Source: Tetragonia tetragonoides
Lineage: Eukaryota; Streptophyta; Magnoliopsida; Caryophyllales; Aizoaceae
Length of the DNA stretch: 64,000 bases
Assembly (NCBI GenBank): GCA_038025085.1
Contig: CM076147.1
Coordinates: 42,802,766 to 42,866,765, forward strand
Direction of reading: 5' to 3'
This document shows positions 11,864 to 23,534 of the stretch, piece by piece (position 1 is the stretch's first letter; each line of letters begins with the position of its first letter). A program made the translations under genes and the position numbers. The notes under the pieces are model-generated. The model was given only the letters and a program-made list of their open reading frames with translations, ran no database searches and was not told the DNA's origin.

Positions 11864-12890
11864 CCTGTCGATAGCTATCAGAATCCTCAGTAAAAGGAGT
11901 TAAACCAAAGGCTTCCCCTAAAACAACTGGCTGATCGATATGGAAGGATTGACGCATGGAGTTGAGTCTCTTTCTGCAATGTACCTCTTGGGCCAGGTCT
12001 GAAAGAGTTTTAAAACTGCAGCACACGCCTAGTGTTCGCCCTTGCAGTTACAATAACCAGTGACATACGCAGTAGATCCGCAGTAAGAAGGAAGCAACTT
12101 TAGGTTGTCTTGCTAAGTGGTTTTAACTAGGAGAAATTTCAGAATTCGAAGTTTTTGAATGAGTGGAAAATCTTCAGTGCCACTGTACACCATAGCTAAC
12201 CAGTAACCAGGGTAGCAGCTTTCATCTTTCGCGTCACTTTCAGAATGCATGGGATCTATGAATTAGTTTTCATAATTTTATGACGCAAAACTCTTTTCGA
12301 TTTTGTAATTGGAGAAGCTTATCCAATCATCAATCGAAATGTTGTTCTTTATAAGTGGTTGTTCAAATGTATACTCCTATTAACTATACATCCTAATGTA
12401 GACTACCTAGCAATATACTTTTGTATGTAGATCGAGGCACTCCTTGCATATATATGATCTATAACCACATTCTTTACAGTGACAGCTTGTATGTTCATGT
12501 TTCATTTTGCACATAAACTCAATAGTCTTCAAACTTCAAACAAATCAATTTTAAACTCCAATACGGATCAACAAAAAACGGAGTATTACTTTTTTGCTCA
12601 CCTGTATCACTTTTATTTGCGGCGTATGAGGAGTTAGATATATATAGTGCTTTGGTCGACCAATATTGCATACAACGGGGACAACAGTGAAATAACAAAT
12701 AAGACATGAGTGAGGACAGGAGAGAGAAATAGCAACACGGCAACCCCGTATACTGGGATAAGGACAGGGCTTGAATGACTGCTTTTCCCAACTATCATAC
12801 TCGTACACTCCATTGTTTTATTAGGAGGATGTGTTGACATTCAACATTGTTTTAATTGAGTGCTCGTATTTGAGTTCCATTTTCAAAGTT
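11864..12890. other. Intergenic region between APR and the satellite
   Basis: Contains the APR 3' UTR and about 900 bp of A/T-rich DNA. Short open frames on the - strand around 12520-12840 have no recognisable domains. I see no gene. Confidence 0.5.
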
Positions 12891-15105
12891 TTACCCTCAG
12901 GGTCGCTTATCCGGCCCTGATAGGCTTGAAAGGGCGTTTTACAGGACACTAGTGTCAGAGTTGGAACACCAAAGGCATGACTGATATTAGAGTTCGGGGA
13001 TCCGAATGACCCTTCCGTGGCACTGAGAGTACTCCAGGTTCATGATAGACCACCACGTCATGTTTGGGCAAAAATGTCACCCGAGACCCGGGAAGTCGGA
13101 AACGAAGGCTATAATCAACGTCTTTTGGGCTTCCGAGAGGCAACGAAACGAAGGTTGATATTTTCGCACCACATCGCATGGGACACCCTTAGGGAACATA
13201 AGAGGCCCACAGGGTCCATTATCGGGTCCTTGATAGGCTTGTAAAGGCGTTTTTACAGGACATCAATGTAAGGGCCGGAACACCGAAGGCATGGATGACA
13301 TCGAAGTTCGAGGATTCGGCTGACACTCCCGTGGCACCGAGGGTGCTCTAGAGTCCTGATAGAGCCCCTGGAGAAGTTTGGGCAAAAATGACATACCCGG
13401 GCCTCGAAAGCCGAAAACGAAGGCTATTATTCACCTTTTTTGGGCTTACGGGTGGCCCCAAAACAAAGGTGGATATTTTTGCTCCATATCGCACAAAACC
13501 CGCCTAAGGGACATGGGAGGCTCTCAGGGTCGCTTATCCGGTCCCTAATAGGCTTGGAAGGGCGTTTTACGGGACACTAGTGTTAGAGTTGGAACACCAA
13601 AGGCATGACTGATATCAGAGTTCGGGGATCCTAATGAGCTTCACGTGGCACCGAGAGTCCTTTAGGTTCATGATAGATACCCCAGTAATGTTTGGGAAAA
13701 AATGTCACCTGGACCCCGGGAAGCCGAAAGCGAAGGATATAATAATTCACGTTTCATGGGCTTCCGAGAGGCCCCAAAATGAAGGTTGATATTTTCGCAC
13801 CACGGACACCCTTATGGAACATAAGAGGCCCCCAAGGTCCATTATCGGGTCCCTGATATGCTTGTAAGGGCGTTTTTACAAGACCCCAATGTAAGGGCCG
13901 CAACAGCGAAGACATGGGTGATATCAAAGTTCGGGGATTTGGATGACCATCCTGGGGCAGCGAGGGTCCTCTAGGGTCATGATAGATTCCCCGGAGAAGT
14001 TTGGGAAAAAATGACATCCGGGCCCTTGAAAGCCGAAAACGAAGGCTATAATCCACGTTTTTTGGGCTTACGGGAGCCCCAAAATGAAGGTGGATATTTT
14101 CGCTCCATATCGCACAGAATCCCCCTAGGGGATATGGGAGGCCTTGGGGTCGCTTATCCGGTTGCAGATAGGCTTGGAAGGGCGTTTTACGGGACAAGTG
14201 TAGGAGCTGGAACACCAATGGCATGTGTGATACCAGAGTTCGGGGATTCGAATGACCCTTCTGGGGCACCGAGAGTCCTATAGGTTCATGATAGACCCCT
14301 CAGTAAAGTTTGGGCAAAAATGTCACCCGGGCCTCAGGAAGCCGAAAAACGAAGGCTATAATCCCCCTTTTTTGGGCTTCCGGGAGGCCCCGGAACGAAG
14401 GTTGTTGATATTTTCGCACCACATGGCATGAGACACCCTTAGGGAACATAAGAGGCCCCTAGTGTCCGTTATCGGGTTTCTGATAGGCTTGTAAGAGCGT
14501 TTTATAGAACACCCATGCAAGGGTCGGAACACCGAAGGCATGAGTGATATCGATGTTCGGGGATCCGGTTAACCCTCTCAGGTCACCGAGGGTCCTCTAG
14601 GGTCATGATAGAGTCCCCGTAGATTTTTGAGCAAAAATGACAATCAGGCCCCGAAAGCCGAAAACAAAGGCTATAATCTACGTTTTTTGGCTTACGGGAG
14701 GCCACGGAATGAAGGTTGATATTTTCGCTCCATATCGCACGGAACCCCCTAGGGGACATGTCGGAACCCCCTAGGGGACATGTGAGTCCCTCGGGGTCGC
14801 TTATCGGGTAACTGATAGGCTTGAAAGGGCATTTTACGGCACAAATGGGGGTGTAAGAGCTGGAACACCAAAGTCATGGGTGATATCAGAGTTCGGGGAT
14901 CCGAATAACCCTTCTGGGGCACTGAGGGTCCTCTAGGGTCATGAAAGACCCCCCGTAAAGTTTGGGCAAAAATGTCACTTGGGCTCCGAGAAACCGAGAA
15001 CGAAAGCTATAATCCACGCTTTTTGGACATACAGGAGATCTCGGAACGAATGTGAATATTTTCACACCATATCACACGAAACACTTCCGAAGGACATGAG
15101 AAATA
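12890..15105. repeat. Satellite-like tandem array, seven ~312-bp units in A/B alternation
   Basis: The landmark GATAGGCTTG (or a close variant) recurs at about 12919, 13232, 13547, 13855, 14167, 14482 and 14814, giving periods of 313, 315, 308, 312, 315 and 332 bp. The last is enlarged by a 22-bp local duplication. Each unit also carries GTTCGGGGAT, TTTGGGCAAAAATG, a CGAAGGCTATAAT-like box and TGATATTTTCGC. Units preceded by GGGTCGCTTATC alternate with units preceded by GTCC(A/G)TTATCGGG, so the higher-order period is about 625 bp. GC content is clearly above the surroundings. Long stop-free frames inside are side effects of composition. Confidence 0.9.
14741..14785. repeat. 22-bp tandem duplication inside the satellite
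   Basis: The segment CGGAACCCCCTAGGGGACAT is repeated head to tail at the end of the sixth unit. This accounts for the extra ~20 bp of that unit. Confidence 0.8.
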
Positions 15106-16655
15106 ATACGAAAAATCTTACCAAAATAGGTAATAATTGTAGACGATGCAGGAATGATGCGGACGTCATCGATTAATTAATTCTTCAACTAACATATTCT
15201 AGACTTCTAGTCATCCCTCTTACGCACTCGTCCCCAGAAATGGGCTTTTAACAATAACCAAAAGTTGGGCATGAGGAGGGACTGGGAGAGACTTGAACCA
15301 CTAGAGATTGTTCAACCACTAGAGATTGTTCAAAGACATAGAGATTATGTATAGTGTGAATCTGTAAATCTCATTTCACCCCATTTATCAGTTCCATTCA
15401 ACAAACTGATTAAACGATGTACTATATTCTCTTAACTATCGTCATGTCTCTCCTCAATGCCTATAAGTAGCAACATCGTCCTATACAAGACTACTTGTGA
15501 GTTTATAGTGATAAGGAATATAACATTAACTTAAGTTTCTGGTTGAGTTGATTCCAACACATATTGTTACTCTATTATGCTGTGTACATGCCAATTGTTT
15601 GGTGTACATGTATTAAAAAAAATAAAGAAATTAATTTAATACCATGAGATTGAGTTATATGATTCGAAAAATGGGAGACATATGAAGGTGGCGTTGAAAA
15701 TGGAATGGAGAAGCCGCGCTCATTATTCTATAATGTCAAAGCCGAATCAAAGCTGGGGTTCATTTACATATATGGCGCCCTGAAAATGGTAGACCCCCAC
15801 TTGATCACCACAACTCATGATGCAAAATGCCACTATTATTAACACAAATTTTGTAATGTATATATAATATATGGAGTATTGCATTATTAGAAGATGGTCA
15901 AACATGGAGTATGTCGCTTTTTTTTTATTCCTCCAAACCGTTAAGTCTCCTCCATATATGTACAAATATAATATTAACAAGCAAGATTATAATTATAAAT
16001 AAGTTTATAATTAAATTATAACTCGAGTAACCTAGCACTCCTTTGGTTTTGAGGTAAATTGACTTTCCACGCATGTTACAAAAATTCAAAAAATTTGAAC
16101 CAATAATTTAGAAATGCATTTTAATTAGCAATATATATTCAACAGGTCTCTTATGAGTTATGACGTTATATTTGTTTGAGTCGCCTCAAGTTGAAGCCAC
16201 CTCGTTCATACAAGTTTTTGTGTTATTTACACTCTTTACGGACTATGTCAATAGTTTAGTCGATCCCGCCTATAAACCTATCATTCAAAATTGTGTGCAG
16301 TCTACTCTTATCCTGATGATGCTATAAGTCATTTAAGAATGAATATGCATTGTGATCTTATACTATTCCAAATATGATTGTGGTTGGAGCTCTGAAATAA
16401 TACATGCTTCAATAGTGTACATGGAAAGAGGAAGAGAGAACAGAAAAGATGAAGGAAGGATCACACAACATGTTGCACCAAAAGCCACAAAAAAAAACAA
16501 ATAAACCATCATTATCTATTTCTGTCAAACAGAAAAAATAAGAAGCTATGAAGAAAAGCCGAAAAGATAATATTAAAATGTCATGCATTCACACCTTATG
16601 TAAGTGATATGGGTGGTACCTACATATGTAATAATAATCTAACCATACTGTCCTC
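15106..16655. other. Intergenic region upstream of the GDSL lipase
   Basis: A/T-rich DNA without a recognisable gene. An 18-bp unit (ACCACTAGAGATTGTTCA) is repeated around 15297-15332. The right end is promoter DNA of the GDSL gene. Confidence 0.45.
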
Positions 16656-16658
16656 TGT

Positions 16659-16666
16659 TATAAATA
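16659..16666 (+). promoter_or_regulatory. TATA box of the GDSL lipase gene
   Basis: TATAAATA lies about 130 bp before the ATG at 16791. This leaves room for a roughly 100-nt leader that contains the GA microsatellite. Confidence 0.6.
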
Positions 16667-16738
16667 CCCAACCTATGCGCAAATCTTAGATGCACCCACA
16701 CTTCCATTATTAGCTTTCCCAAAAGATTGCAGGACAGA

Positions 16739-16740
<2 letters not shown>

Positions 16741-16776
<36 letters not shown>
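16741..16776. repeat. (GA)n microsatellite in the presumed 5' UTR
   Basis: About 18 uninterrupted GA dinucleotides just before the GDSL start codon. GA repeats in 5' leaders are common in plants and can bind BBR/BPC-type GAGA factors; any regulatory role here is inference. Confidence 0.85.
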
Positions 16777-16778
<2 letters not shown>

Positions 16779-16790
16779 AGAGTGAATAAA

Positions 16791-18630
16791 ATGGGAAGAG
16801 TATTGCTTAAAGTGGTGTGTTTGTTCATGTATATGTGGGAATCAACAAGGGCTCAAATGGCACCAGCCTTGTTTGTGTTTGGAGACTCATTGGTTGATGT
16901 TGGCAACAACAATCACCTCCCTTTTTCCATTGCCAAAGCTGATTTCCCTCACAATGGCATTGATTTTCCCGGTCATAAGGCCACTGGAAGATTCTGCAAT
17001 GGCAAAAATGCTGCTGATTTTCTTGGTAAGCTTTTTTTTTTTTTTTTTGGAGTGTTCACAACCAAGGGTATCCACCGTCGACCATAATAAATATTTTACA
17101 TGTTCCTAATGCGAGATTCAAACCCTCAACCTTGGTTAATAATGGATGAGTCCCTACCACTCAACCACACCTTCGTAGTTATTACTAGACTATGTTTGAA
17201 AAGGCTTAAAAGCTTACAGACCGGAGCTTATTTCATACGGTAATTAAGGGATACAAATAAGTTAGGGTCTACGAGCTTTTAAGCTCTGTTGATTGATTTC
17301 CAAACATAGCCTTAAACTCGTCTATCTACTCTTTAGAATGTCATTTATTATTAAGTGGGGTTCTTTTTGTTGTTCGACATGATGATTCTATAGTGTACAT
17401 AGGTATGACATGATATCTCCAAAAAACCAAAATACATAACACAAATAATTGATTTAGGCCTTTCATGAAATACGCGTTAGACTTGACATTATTCATATAA
17501 CTAAAATTTAATTATTTTGTCAAAACTTGCTCTGTTTTGCAATAATTGTTAGTAAAATATTATTGAAACGTAAACTGGAAATTTAGATATATTGCCTTTT
17601 ATGTATGAACTTATGTGTAATTGAATGACCCAACTAACATTGTGCCTTCTCCTTTCCTTCATTTATGTTATTGGCTACAAAACATTCTCATTTTTATCCA
17701 ACACACGTCAAATTGAATTGTCATTTTCTATATGATTGCGCAACACTGTCAATATATAAATTCATTTGTAAATACTAAAAATATCTAATTGTTCCATGGT
17801 TCTACCATCCCAGGCCCAAATGAGAAATGGGACCGTTGTGATGGTTATAGATAAAGACATAAACCAAAAAAAAATATTACTTTTGTCAATGTTTTACAAT
17901 AAAAAAAAAATACTTCCTTGAGTGCACAAAACATTGAAAAATGAATGATTAATCTTACAATGTTATCTGAACTAGTGATGTGAGTTTCTATAATTTATTT
18001 TCTAAAAAGATGACTAGAAAATGCTTTAGAGCTGGCATAAATACGAATATATACCTTTTACCTTTCTTTTTATTAAATTCCTCTCTTTTCATTCTTCAAA
18101 TTTTTATTCCTGAAACTATGATTTTTTTTTTTTTAATTCTATATTCTTATTTTTCTTTAAATTTCAAATTTGGTCAGCTGAGAAATTGGGGTTGCCTTCT
18201 TCACCACCTTATCTTTCAATGGTGCACAGCAAAAGTAATACTAACTTTCTCACTGGAGTTAGCTTTGCATCTGGGGGAGCTGGAATCTTTGATGGCACTG
18301 ACCAACTTTACGTAAGCATCTCTTTCTCTCTCTTATTTAAAAAACGCCTAGTCATAGCTCATACAAACACGATGTCATGCTCGGTTATGTAATAAATGTG
18401 ACTTCAATAGGAGTAATTTTTTTGGGCTGTGGCTGGAGAGCTCCTGCTAATGGGTCATCCAATATGAAAACTGAAAGTCCAACATTTTTTGGGCTGTGGC
18501 TGGAGAGCTCCTGTTAATGGGCCATCCAATATAAAAACTGGAAGCCCAACATTTGTTTCGGCCCAAGGGTTCGTGTACAAAAAAATACTGTAATTTACCA
18601 AAAAATGCGGTGAGCGTGGATCGAACACGC

Positions 18631-18673
<43 letters not shown>

Positions 18674-20329
18674 CCCGCTAATTGTTAGCATCTACTTTAT
18701 TTTGCATATAACAGAAACAATCAATTACGATGAACAAACAAATAGAGTACTACGGAACAGTACAAAAGATGATGGTGCAACAAATGGGAGCAGCAGGTGC
18801 TAACAAAATATTATCAAAAGCAATATTTGCGATTGTGATTGGAAGTAATGATATCTTGGGCTATTTTGGATCATCACCTTGGAGCCAAATGAAGAAAGGG
18901 GCTCCTCAGCAATATGTGGATTCAATGCTGCTTGCTGGTAAAGGACACCTGAAGGTAATGCATAAGTATTTTACCACAAATATCTCTTGCAAATTGTATT
19001 CTTGCCTCGAATTACTTGTTGCAATTAGGGGTGAGCAGAAAATCCGGGTACTCAATGAATTCAATTTCAATTCCGAGTAGTATAATACCGCAATATGTAC
19101 CCAATTATACTCACCCCTAGTTACAATGCAAATTCACTTAACTCTGAGATTGACGTGAAGTGGTCACATACTCTCATTTATATTCACGGTATTTTTTAGC
19201 GGAAGTGGCCACATTACATTACATTGATTACATGATTACATCACATCCCATTGGTTACTTTTCTCTATCAACATATTATGCTTTGTTTAGCATTAAAATT
19301 TATTGTCTCTGTCAAAAATAATATGCAAATATAGGTATACCGTAGAAAAGTACAGTATTTGATGACTTTCAAAACAAAAAAAAAAATCTTAATTAAAAAG
19401 CTAGGGCCATGTAACAATTAACATCATATTTTTTATGTTTTGCTACAAGACTTTCAAAGCTTAAACGTCATATTTTTATGAGTATTTGGTTAATTAGTCG
19501 CATATCAAGAGGGGATTTTGATCTTAATTTATTTTATGTTATTGTTGACATCGAACACGTGTCAAAGCTCCTACAAATAGTCTTTTATGAGGTAGTCTCA
19601 AGACGAAGTCACCTCAATGACCAAGCATGACGTCATGATTGTTTGAGGCACCTCACTTTGAGGCCGACTTATACGAGTTTTTCTGAAGCTCCTAATATCT
19701 TATCCATATCCTAACTATTGTAATTCTTGCACTAAAATCATTTTTGTCTTTAATTCTTGCAGCGAATCTATGATTTAGGAGCGCGTAAATTTGTAATGAT
19801 AGGGATTTCAGCAGTTGGTTGTTGCCCATCCCAGAGAGACAGGAACAAAACTGAGGTGTGCAATGATGCAGCAAACTTTTGGGCTGCTAAGTACAACCAA
19901 GGACTTCAATCAACTCTGCAGGAATTCCAAAAAGAGCTTAAGGACTTCCAATACACCTTTTTTGACACCTACAGTGTCTTGCTTAACCTCATTCAACAAC
20001 CAGCCACTTATGGTATATCTCTCTCTCAAAAAAAAAAGGCTCTAATAATTATAAAAAGAAAAAAGAAAAAGAAAGGCTCTAATAAAGCTTATAATTCATG
20101 TATTTCAGGGTTCAAGGAAGTGAAAGCTGCCTGTTGTGGGCTAGGGAACCTAAATGCCAAGGTAGCTTGCATACCGATTTCGCTTTATTGTCCCAACAGA
20201 AGTGACCATGTCTTCTGGGATCTCTACCACCCAACAGAGGCAGCTGCTCGAATTGTCATAGAAACAGCTTTCAATGGTCCTCGACGATATGCATTCCCTG
20301 TCAACATACGACAGCTAGTTTCTGTATAA
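16791..20329 (+). CDS. GDSL esterase/lipase (At5g55050-like)
   Basis: A secreted SGNH-fold hydrolase acting on ester bonds of lipids or cell-wall and cuticle substrates; the exact substrate cannot be read. Five exons (16791-17025, 18178-18311, 18715-18954, 19763-20012, 20109-20329) sum to exactly 360 codons, so 359 aa, the usual family size. Residues 1-21 form a signal peptide ending ...ESTRA. Block I is [14 protein letters not shown] with the catalytic Ser, block III is [11 protein letters not shown], and block V is [14 protein letters not shown] with the Asp/His pair. CCPSQR and [15 protein letters not shown] carry the conserved cysteines. ATG 16791 is the first in-frame ATG and gives the signal peptide. 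Introns 1-3 contain a SINE, an antisense tRNA-Phe gene and a hAT-type MITE. A TRIM-like element is inserted 40 bp after the stop. Confidence 0.92.
17029..17177 (-). mobile_element. tRNA-derived SINE in intron 1 of the GDSL gene
   Basis: Read on the - strand, the unit has an A-box-like TGGTTGAGTGGTAGGG, a B-box-like GGTTTGAATCTC about 40 nt later, a non-tRNA body, and a terminal A run (the T run at 17031-17048 on +). This is the layout of a Pol III SINE. Target-site duplications were not clearly identified. Confidence 0.6.
18419..18556. repeat. Tandem duplication of a ~69-bp segment
   Basis: Two head-to-tail copies starting TTTTTTGGGCTGTGGCTGGA and ending in a (G)AAAGTCC/GAAGCCC-AACATTT stretch, with a handful of differences. 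It lies in intron 2 of the GDSL gene, just before the tRNA gene. Confidence 0.8.
18606..18678 (-). tRNA. trnF-GAA: tRNA-Phe (anticodon GAA)
   Basis: The reverse complement folds as a standard 73-nt cytosolic tRNA. The acceptor stem GCGGGGA pairs with the 3' strand, followed by A box TAGCTCAGTTGGGAGAG, anticodon loop CTGAAGA (GAA), variable loop, T arm GTTCGATCC and discriminator A (encoded CCGCA end, no CCA). It lies antisense within intron 2 of the GDSL lipase gene and would be transcribed from its internal A and B boxes. No intron is seen in the anticodon loop. Confidence 0.95.
19018..19127. mobile_element. Short hAT-type MITE in intron 3 of the GDSL gene
   Basis: A 94-bp element (19026-19119) with inverted ends TAGGGGTGAG... 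and ...CTCACCCCTA. It is flanked by 8-bp near-identical target duplications GTTGCAAT (19018-19025) and GTTACAAT (19120-19127). The 8-bp TSD and the short palindromic structure fit hAT MITEs. Confidence 0.7.
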
Positions 20330-20374
20330 GCTGTAAGCAGAGGCAGGCTGCTCTGCTCGAGTACGAAAGTCGAC

Positions 20375-21551
20375 CGTTAGAGATATGATATCGGGAAAAT
20401 ATTATGATAATATATTTTCCCCATATACATAGAAAATAAGATATATTAGATTATATGATTAAGATATTATATGGTTAATATATTATAGAGATCTTATGTA
20501 ATTAGGAAACTAGTATTATTAGGATACTAGTAGAGCTTGGGGAACCAGTTATTGTAGTCTATAAATATGGGGTCTTCTCAGTTCACGGTCAATAACAAGA
20601 ACCAATATTATAAGCCTAATATATTTTATCATGGTATCAGAGCTTGTTCGATCCTGAGAACCTAAACACAAAAGCTTCCGCTATGCCGGTGGCGGACGGA
20701 TAACAGTCCGCCACCGGACAAGCCAAACATCCCAAGACCAACCTACTTGGTTTAATTTTTTTTCCCCCTTTGATATGATGGCCTTCCACGACACTATTGA
20801 TGGATCTACAGTGATCCAATATGACTAATTAATGGTTAAGATGAATGAAGACTCGCACGAAGTGGGCTTCAAAAGATGGCAGAGCTACTGCCCGTTTTTG
20901 CAGCAATAGATAAAAAAAAAAAAAAAGGTGTTCATGTGATATACAAGTATCACCTTGATGATAATGAAATTGATCAACGACCATGAATGACGCCGATTTG
21001 AAGTATTGGAGGTAGCGACAAGAAGTTGACTTCTCCCTACTTGATGATATGTGAAGATTCGACGGACCGATCGAAAATTCACCAATTAATTATTTGTGAA
21101 GACTCGGCATGCAGATCGAGTACTCACCAACCAAGGACTTGTGAAGATTCGGCGTGCAGATCGAGTACTCACAAACCAAGGACTTGTGAAGACTCAACGT
21201 GCAGATCAAGGACTCACCGAAGATGAGGACACTACGTATTGTAGTGTTCCAATCGTAGCGTTCGTGATGCCCTGCCGCTACGATTGCGGGAGGGTGTTAG
21301 AGATATGATATCGGGAAAATATTATGAGAATATATTTTCCTCATATACATAAAAAATAAGATATATTAGATTATATGATTAAGATATTATATGGTTAATA
21401 TATTATAGAGATCTTATGTAATTAGGAAACTAGTATTATTAGGATACTAGTAGAGCTTGGAGAACCAGTTATTGTAGTCTATAAATATGGAGTCTTCTCA
21501 GTTCACGGTCAATAACAAGAACCAATATTATAAGCCTAATATATTTTATCA
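20375..21551 (+). mobile_element. TRIM-like non-autonomous LTR retrotransposon
   Basis: Two 257-bp LTRs (20375-20631 and 21295-21551) flank a 663-bp interior. The 3' LTR starts TGTTAG and ends TATCA. The 5' LTR begins CG instead of TG. A perfect 5-bp TSD, TCGAC, lies at 20370-20374 and 21552-21556. Directly after the 5' LTR is TGGTATCAGAGC, the classic primer-binding site for initiator tRNA-Met. A purine tract (GCGGGAGGG) precedes the 3' LTR. The interior has no gag or pol; it has ~45-bp tandem repeats. I count six differences between the LTRs, so the insertion is fairly young. The total of 1,177 bp is within the range given for small non-autonomous LTR elements. Confidence 0.92.
21046..21225 (+). 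repeat. ~45-bp tandem repeats inside the TRIM-like element
   Basis: Nearly four copies of a unit containing TGTGAAGA(C/T)TCG, GCAGATC(G/A)AG and ACTCACC, with a period of about 45 bp and point differences. A peptide read from it is repetitive (CEDSACRSSTH-type), but the LTR-element context argues against a real gene. Confidence 0.75.
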
Positions 21552-21556
21552 TCGAC

Positions 21557-22201
21557 CAGGGAAGGCTGAATGTACTGAGATCCAAGGTCGCGCACTTGTC
21601 AGTATTTGAAATCACTACTAAGTACTAACATATAGGAGTGAGTGCAAGCATTTTAGAGGTGGAGTGCTGAGTGCTGACCACCTGACCAATTCCGTGTGTT
21701 TTCAGTTGACTATGACCTATAATTACTTGAGGAACCAAGTATGTGATGAAGTAATATTTTGTTTTTCATCCTACTTCAAAAAAAAAAAAAAAAAAAGTTC
21801 CTGCATAAGCTGTAGAATATACTAAAATGTTGAGTTTGCAAAGTACCAAATGGTCGGTCTAAATCCATAAAAAGATAATTGAAGGAAAGGGGATTATGTA
21901 ATGCTGTAATGGTTTATCTGGGTCCAAGATATGAGGATTCAACAACCCAACTTTCATTGCTTAGCCCAATCATATATATGTATTTATAAAAAATAAAATA
22001 AAAATCATGACCATTTAAAAGAAAACAAGAGCATGCATTAGTGAAGGGCATAAAGCATGATCTCAGTACAAACTACTTTCAAAGAGGTTTGAGATAATGA
22101 GATCGTGATTCATACTATCGCATGCCATGATGCCAACACCTTCACTAGTGCATTCTTCATACGTAGTACTCAGCATATTCTTGAAGTGCATACCCCAATG
22201 T
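21557..22201. other. Convergent intergenic spacer between GDSL lipase and MSH5
   Basis: About 650 bp between the TRIM-like element and the MSH5 stop codon, with an A run near 21779-21796. It presumably holds the two 3' UTR ends. No gene is seen. Confidence 0.5.
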
Positions 22202-23490
22202 CTAGGAAGCGGGAATAATGTCTTGAAAGAACAGGGTGAGATTTCCATTCTTAGCATCAAATGACAACATCTTCTCTAGTGCATCCTGCATAAATTATAC
22301 ATAATGTTTGTTATCAGAAAAAACCATGAGTCGGCAAGTATGCAAACATACTTCATCTGTGAGCACAGTCTGCAGTGATAATCCGTTCAAAAGTTCAGCT
22401 TGCAGAGATGGGAAAAAAGATGACCTTGTATTGTTGATCTTGATATGCTATGTTCTCAATTGAGAGTCGCTCAACATGAGTACCATTTTCAGTTGCATCT
22501 AGTATAACAGCAGCTCTCTTTATAACATCACCAGGAATACCTACATTAAGAAAATAATTACTTACGGTGCTTATGCCAAGATAAATAGCATAATATGGGA
22601 AGGTAAAACTTTCTCCCAGCAATGTAGATCTTTGCAAGAAGCCGACATGACAACAAAAAATCGACCATTATCCACACTGATGTCTATGTGAGATAGTTTT
22701 AGGAATCAAAGTAGACAAAAGAACCAGTTTGTTGCATGTCTATCAAGCAGTGACTCACCCAAAAAACAAGTGAAAATCTACTCCTACTAGCAACAACAAT
22801 AGTCCTATCCATCACTAGTGCACTCAGCAGAGGATTGTTCCCAGAATATCCATAAATATGTTTTCAAAATATGTGAAAGCTTAATCTACCATGGGAATTA
22901 TATCTTACACATACCAGCAAGCAACGCACAGTGTAGCCCTGCAAAGAATAAGTTGTTTAAATGAGGAAACCTTTTCAGGTGTACACTTACTATCAAATAG
23001 ACAAAAGAACATTTACCGTAACTCAGGTGTGCCTGTCCTGGAACTAATCTGCATCGCATGTAACAGAAACAATCAGTTTCACATATAGCAATTGCAATTT
23101 CCAATTTTCTGAGCCAATGTCATGTCATGGTCTTTTCATTTCACCAAAAGAATGTGATCTTCGTTTCAGGGAAAATAATACATAACGAATAATACTCAAG
23201 TGCAGTGAATGGACAGAGTTGGTTAGGAAAGATATGCAGCAGATACAATATGCAATCACTGAGCAACATTTATTTTCAGACTTGCTTCTTAGTCACACTT
23301 TATAGACAAGAACTTCAAAAGGATGATGAATGGAAGAAATGAGTGACATGCAATGAAATATACAAAGCTTGGTTGAAACTAGAAGATACCTATACAGAAA
23401 CACAATGTCTTCCACTGGCATACTGCTTTGTTCAGGTCTCAGCAAACTCATGGTGTAAAAATTGATTTTCTCAGACTGAGCAAGGGGAAA

Positions 23491-23534
<44 letters not shown>

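Noticed and set aside
13754..14269. 171-codon open frame on - and several others within 12.9-15.2 kb
   Set aside because: They lie entirely in the ~312-bp satellite, repeat with it, and have no domain; they come from the GC-rich composition.
12890..15105. CRISPR-like or regulatory array
   Set aside because: Unit length ~312 bp with no spacer structure, in a plant nuclear genome; an ordinary tandem satellite.
16782..16790. GTG-initiated extension (three codons) of the GDSL protein
   Set aside because: Plant nuclear genes start at ATG; ATG 16791 gives the signal peptide directly.
21026..21308. Repetitive Cys/Ser/His/Arg-rich open frames
   Set aside because: They are translations of the ~45-bp repeats in the LTR element, which has no coding capacity.
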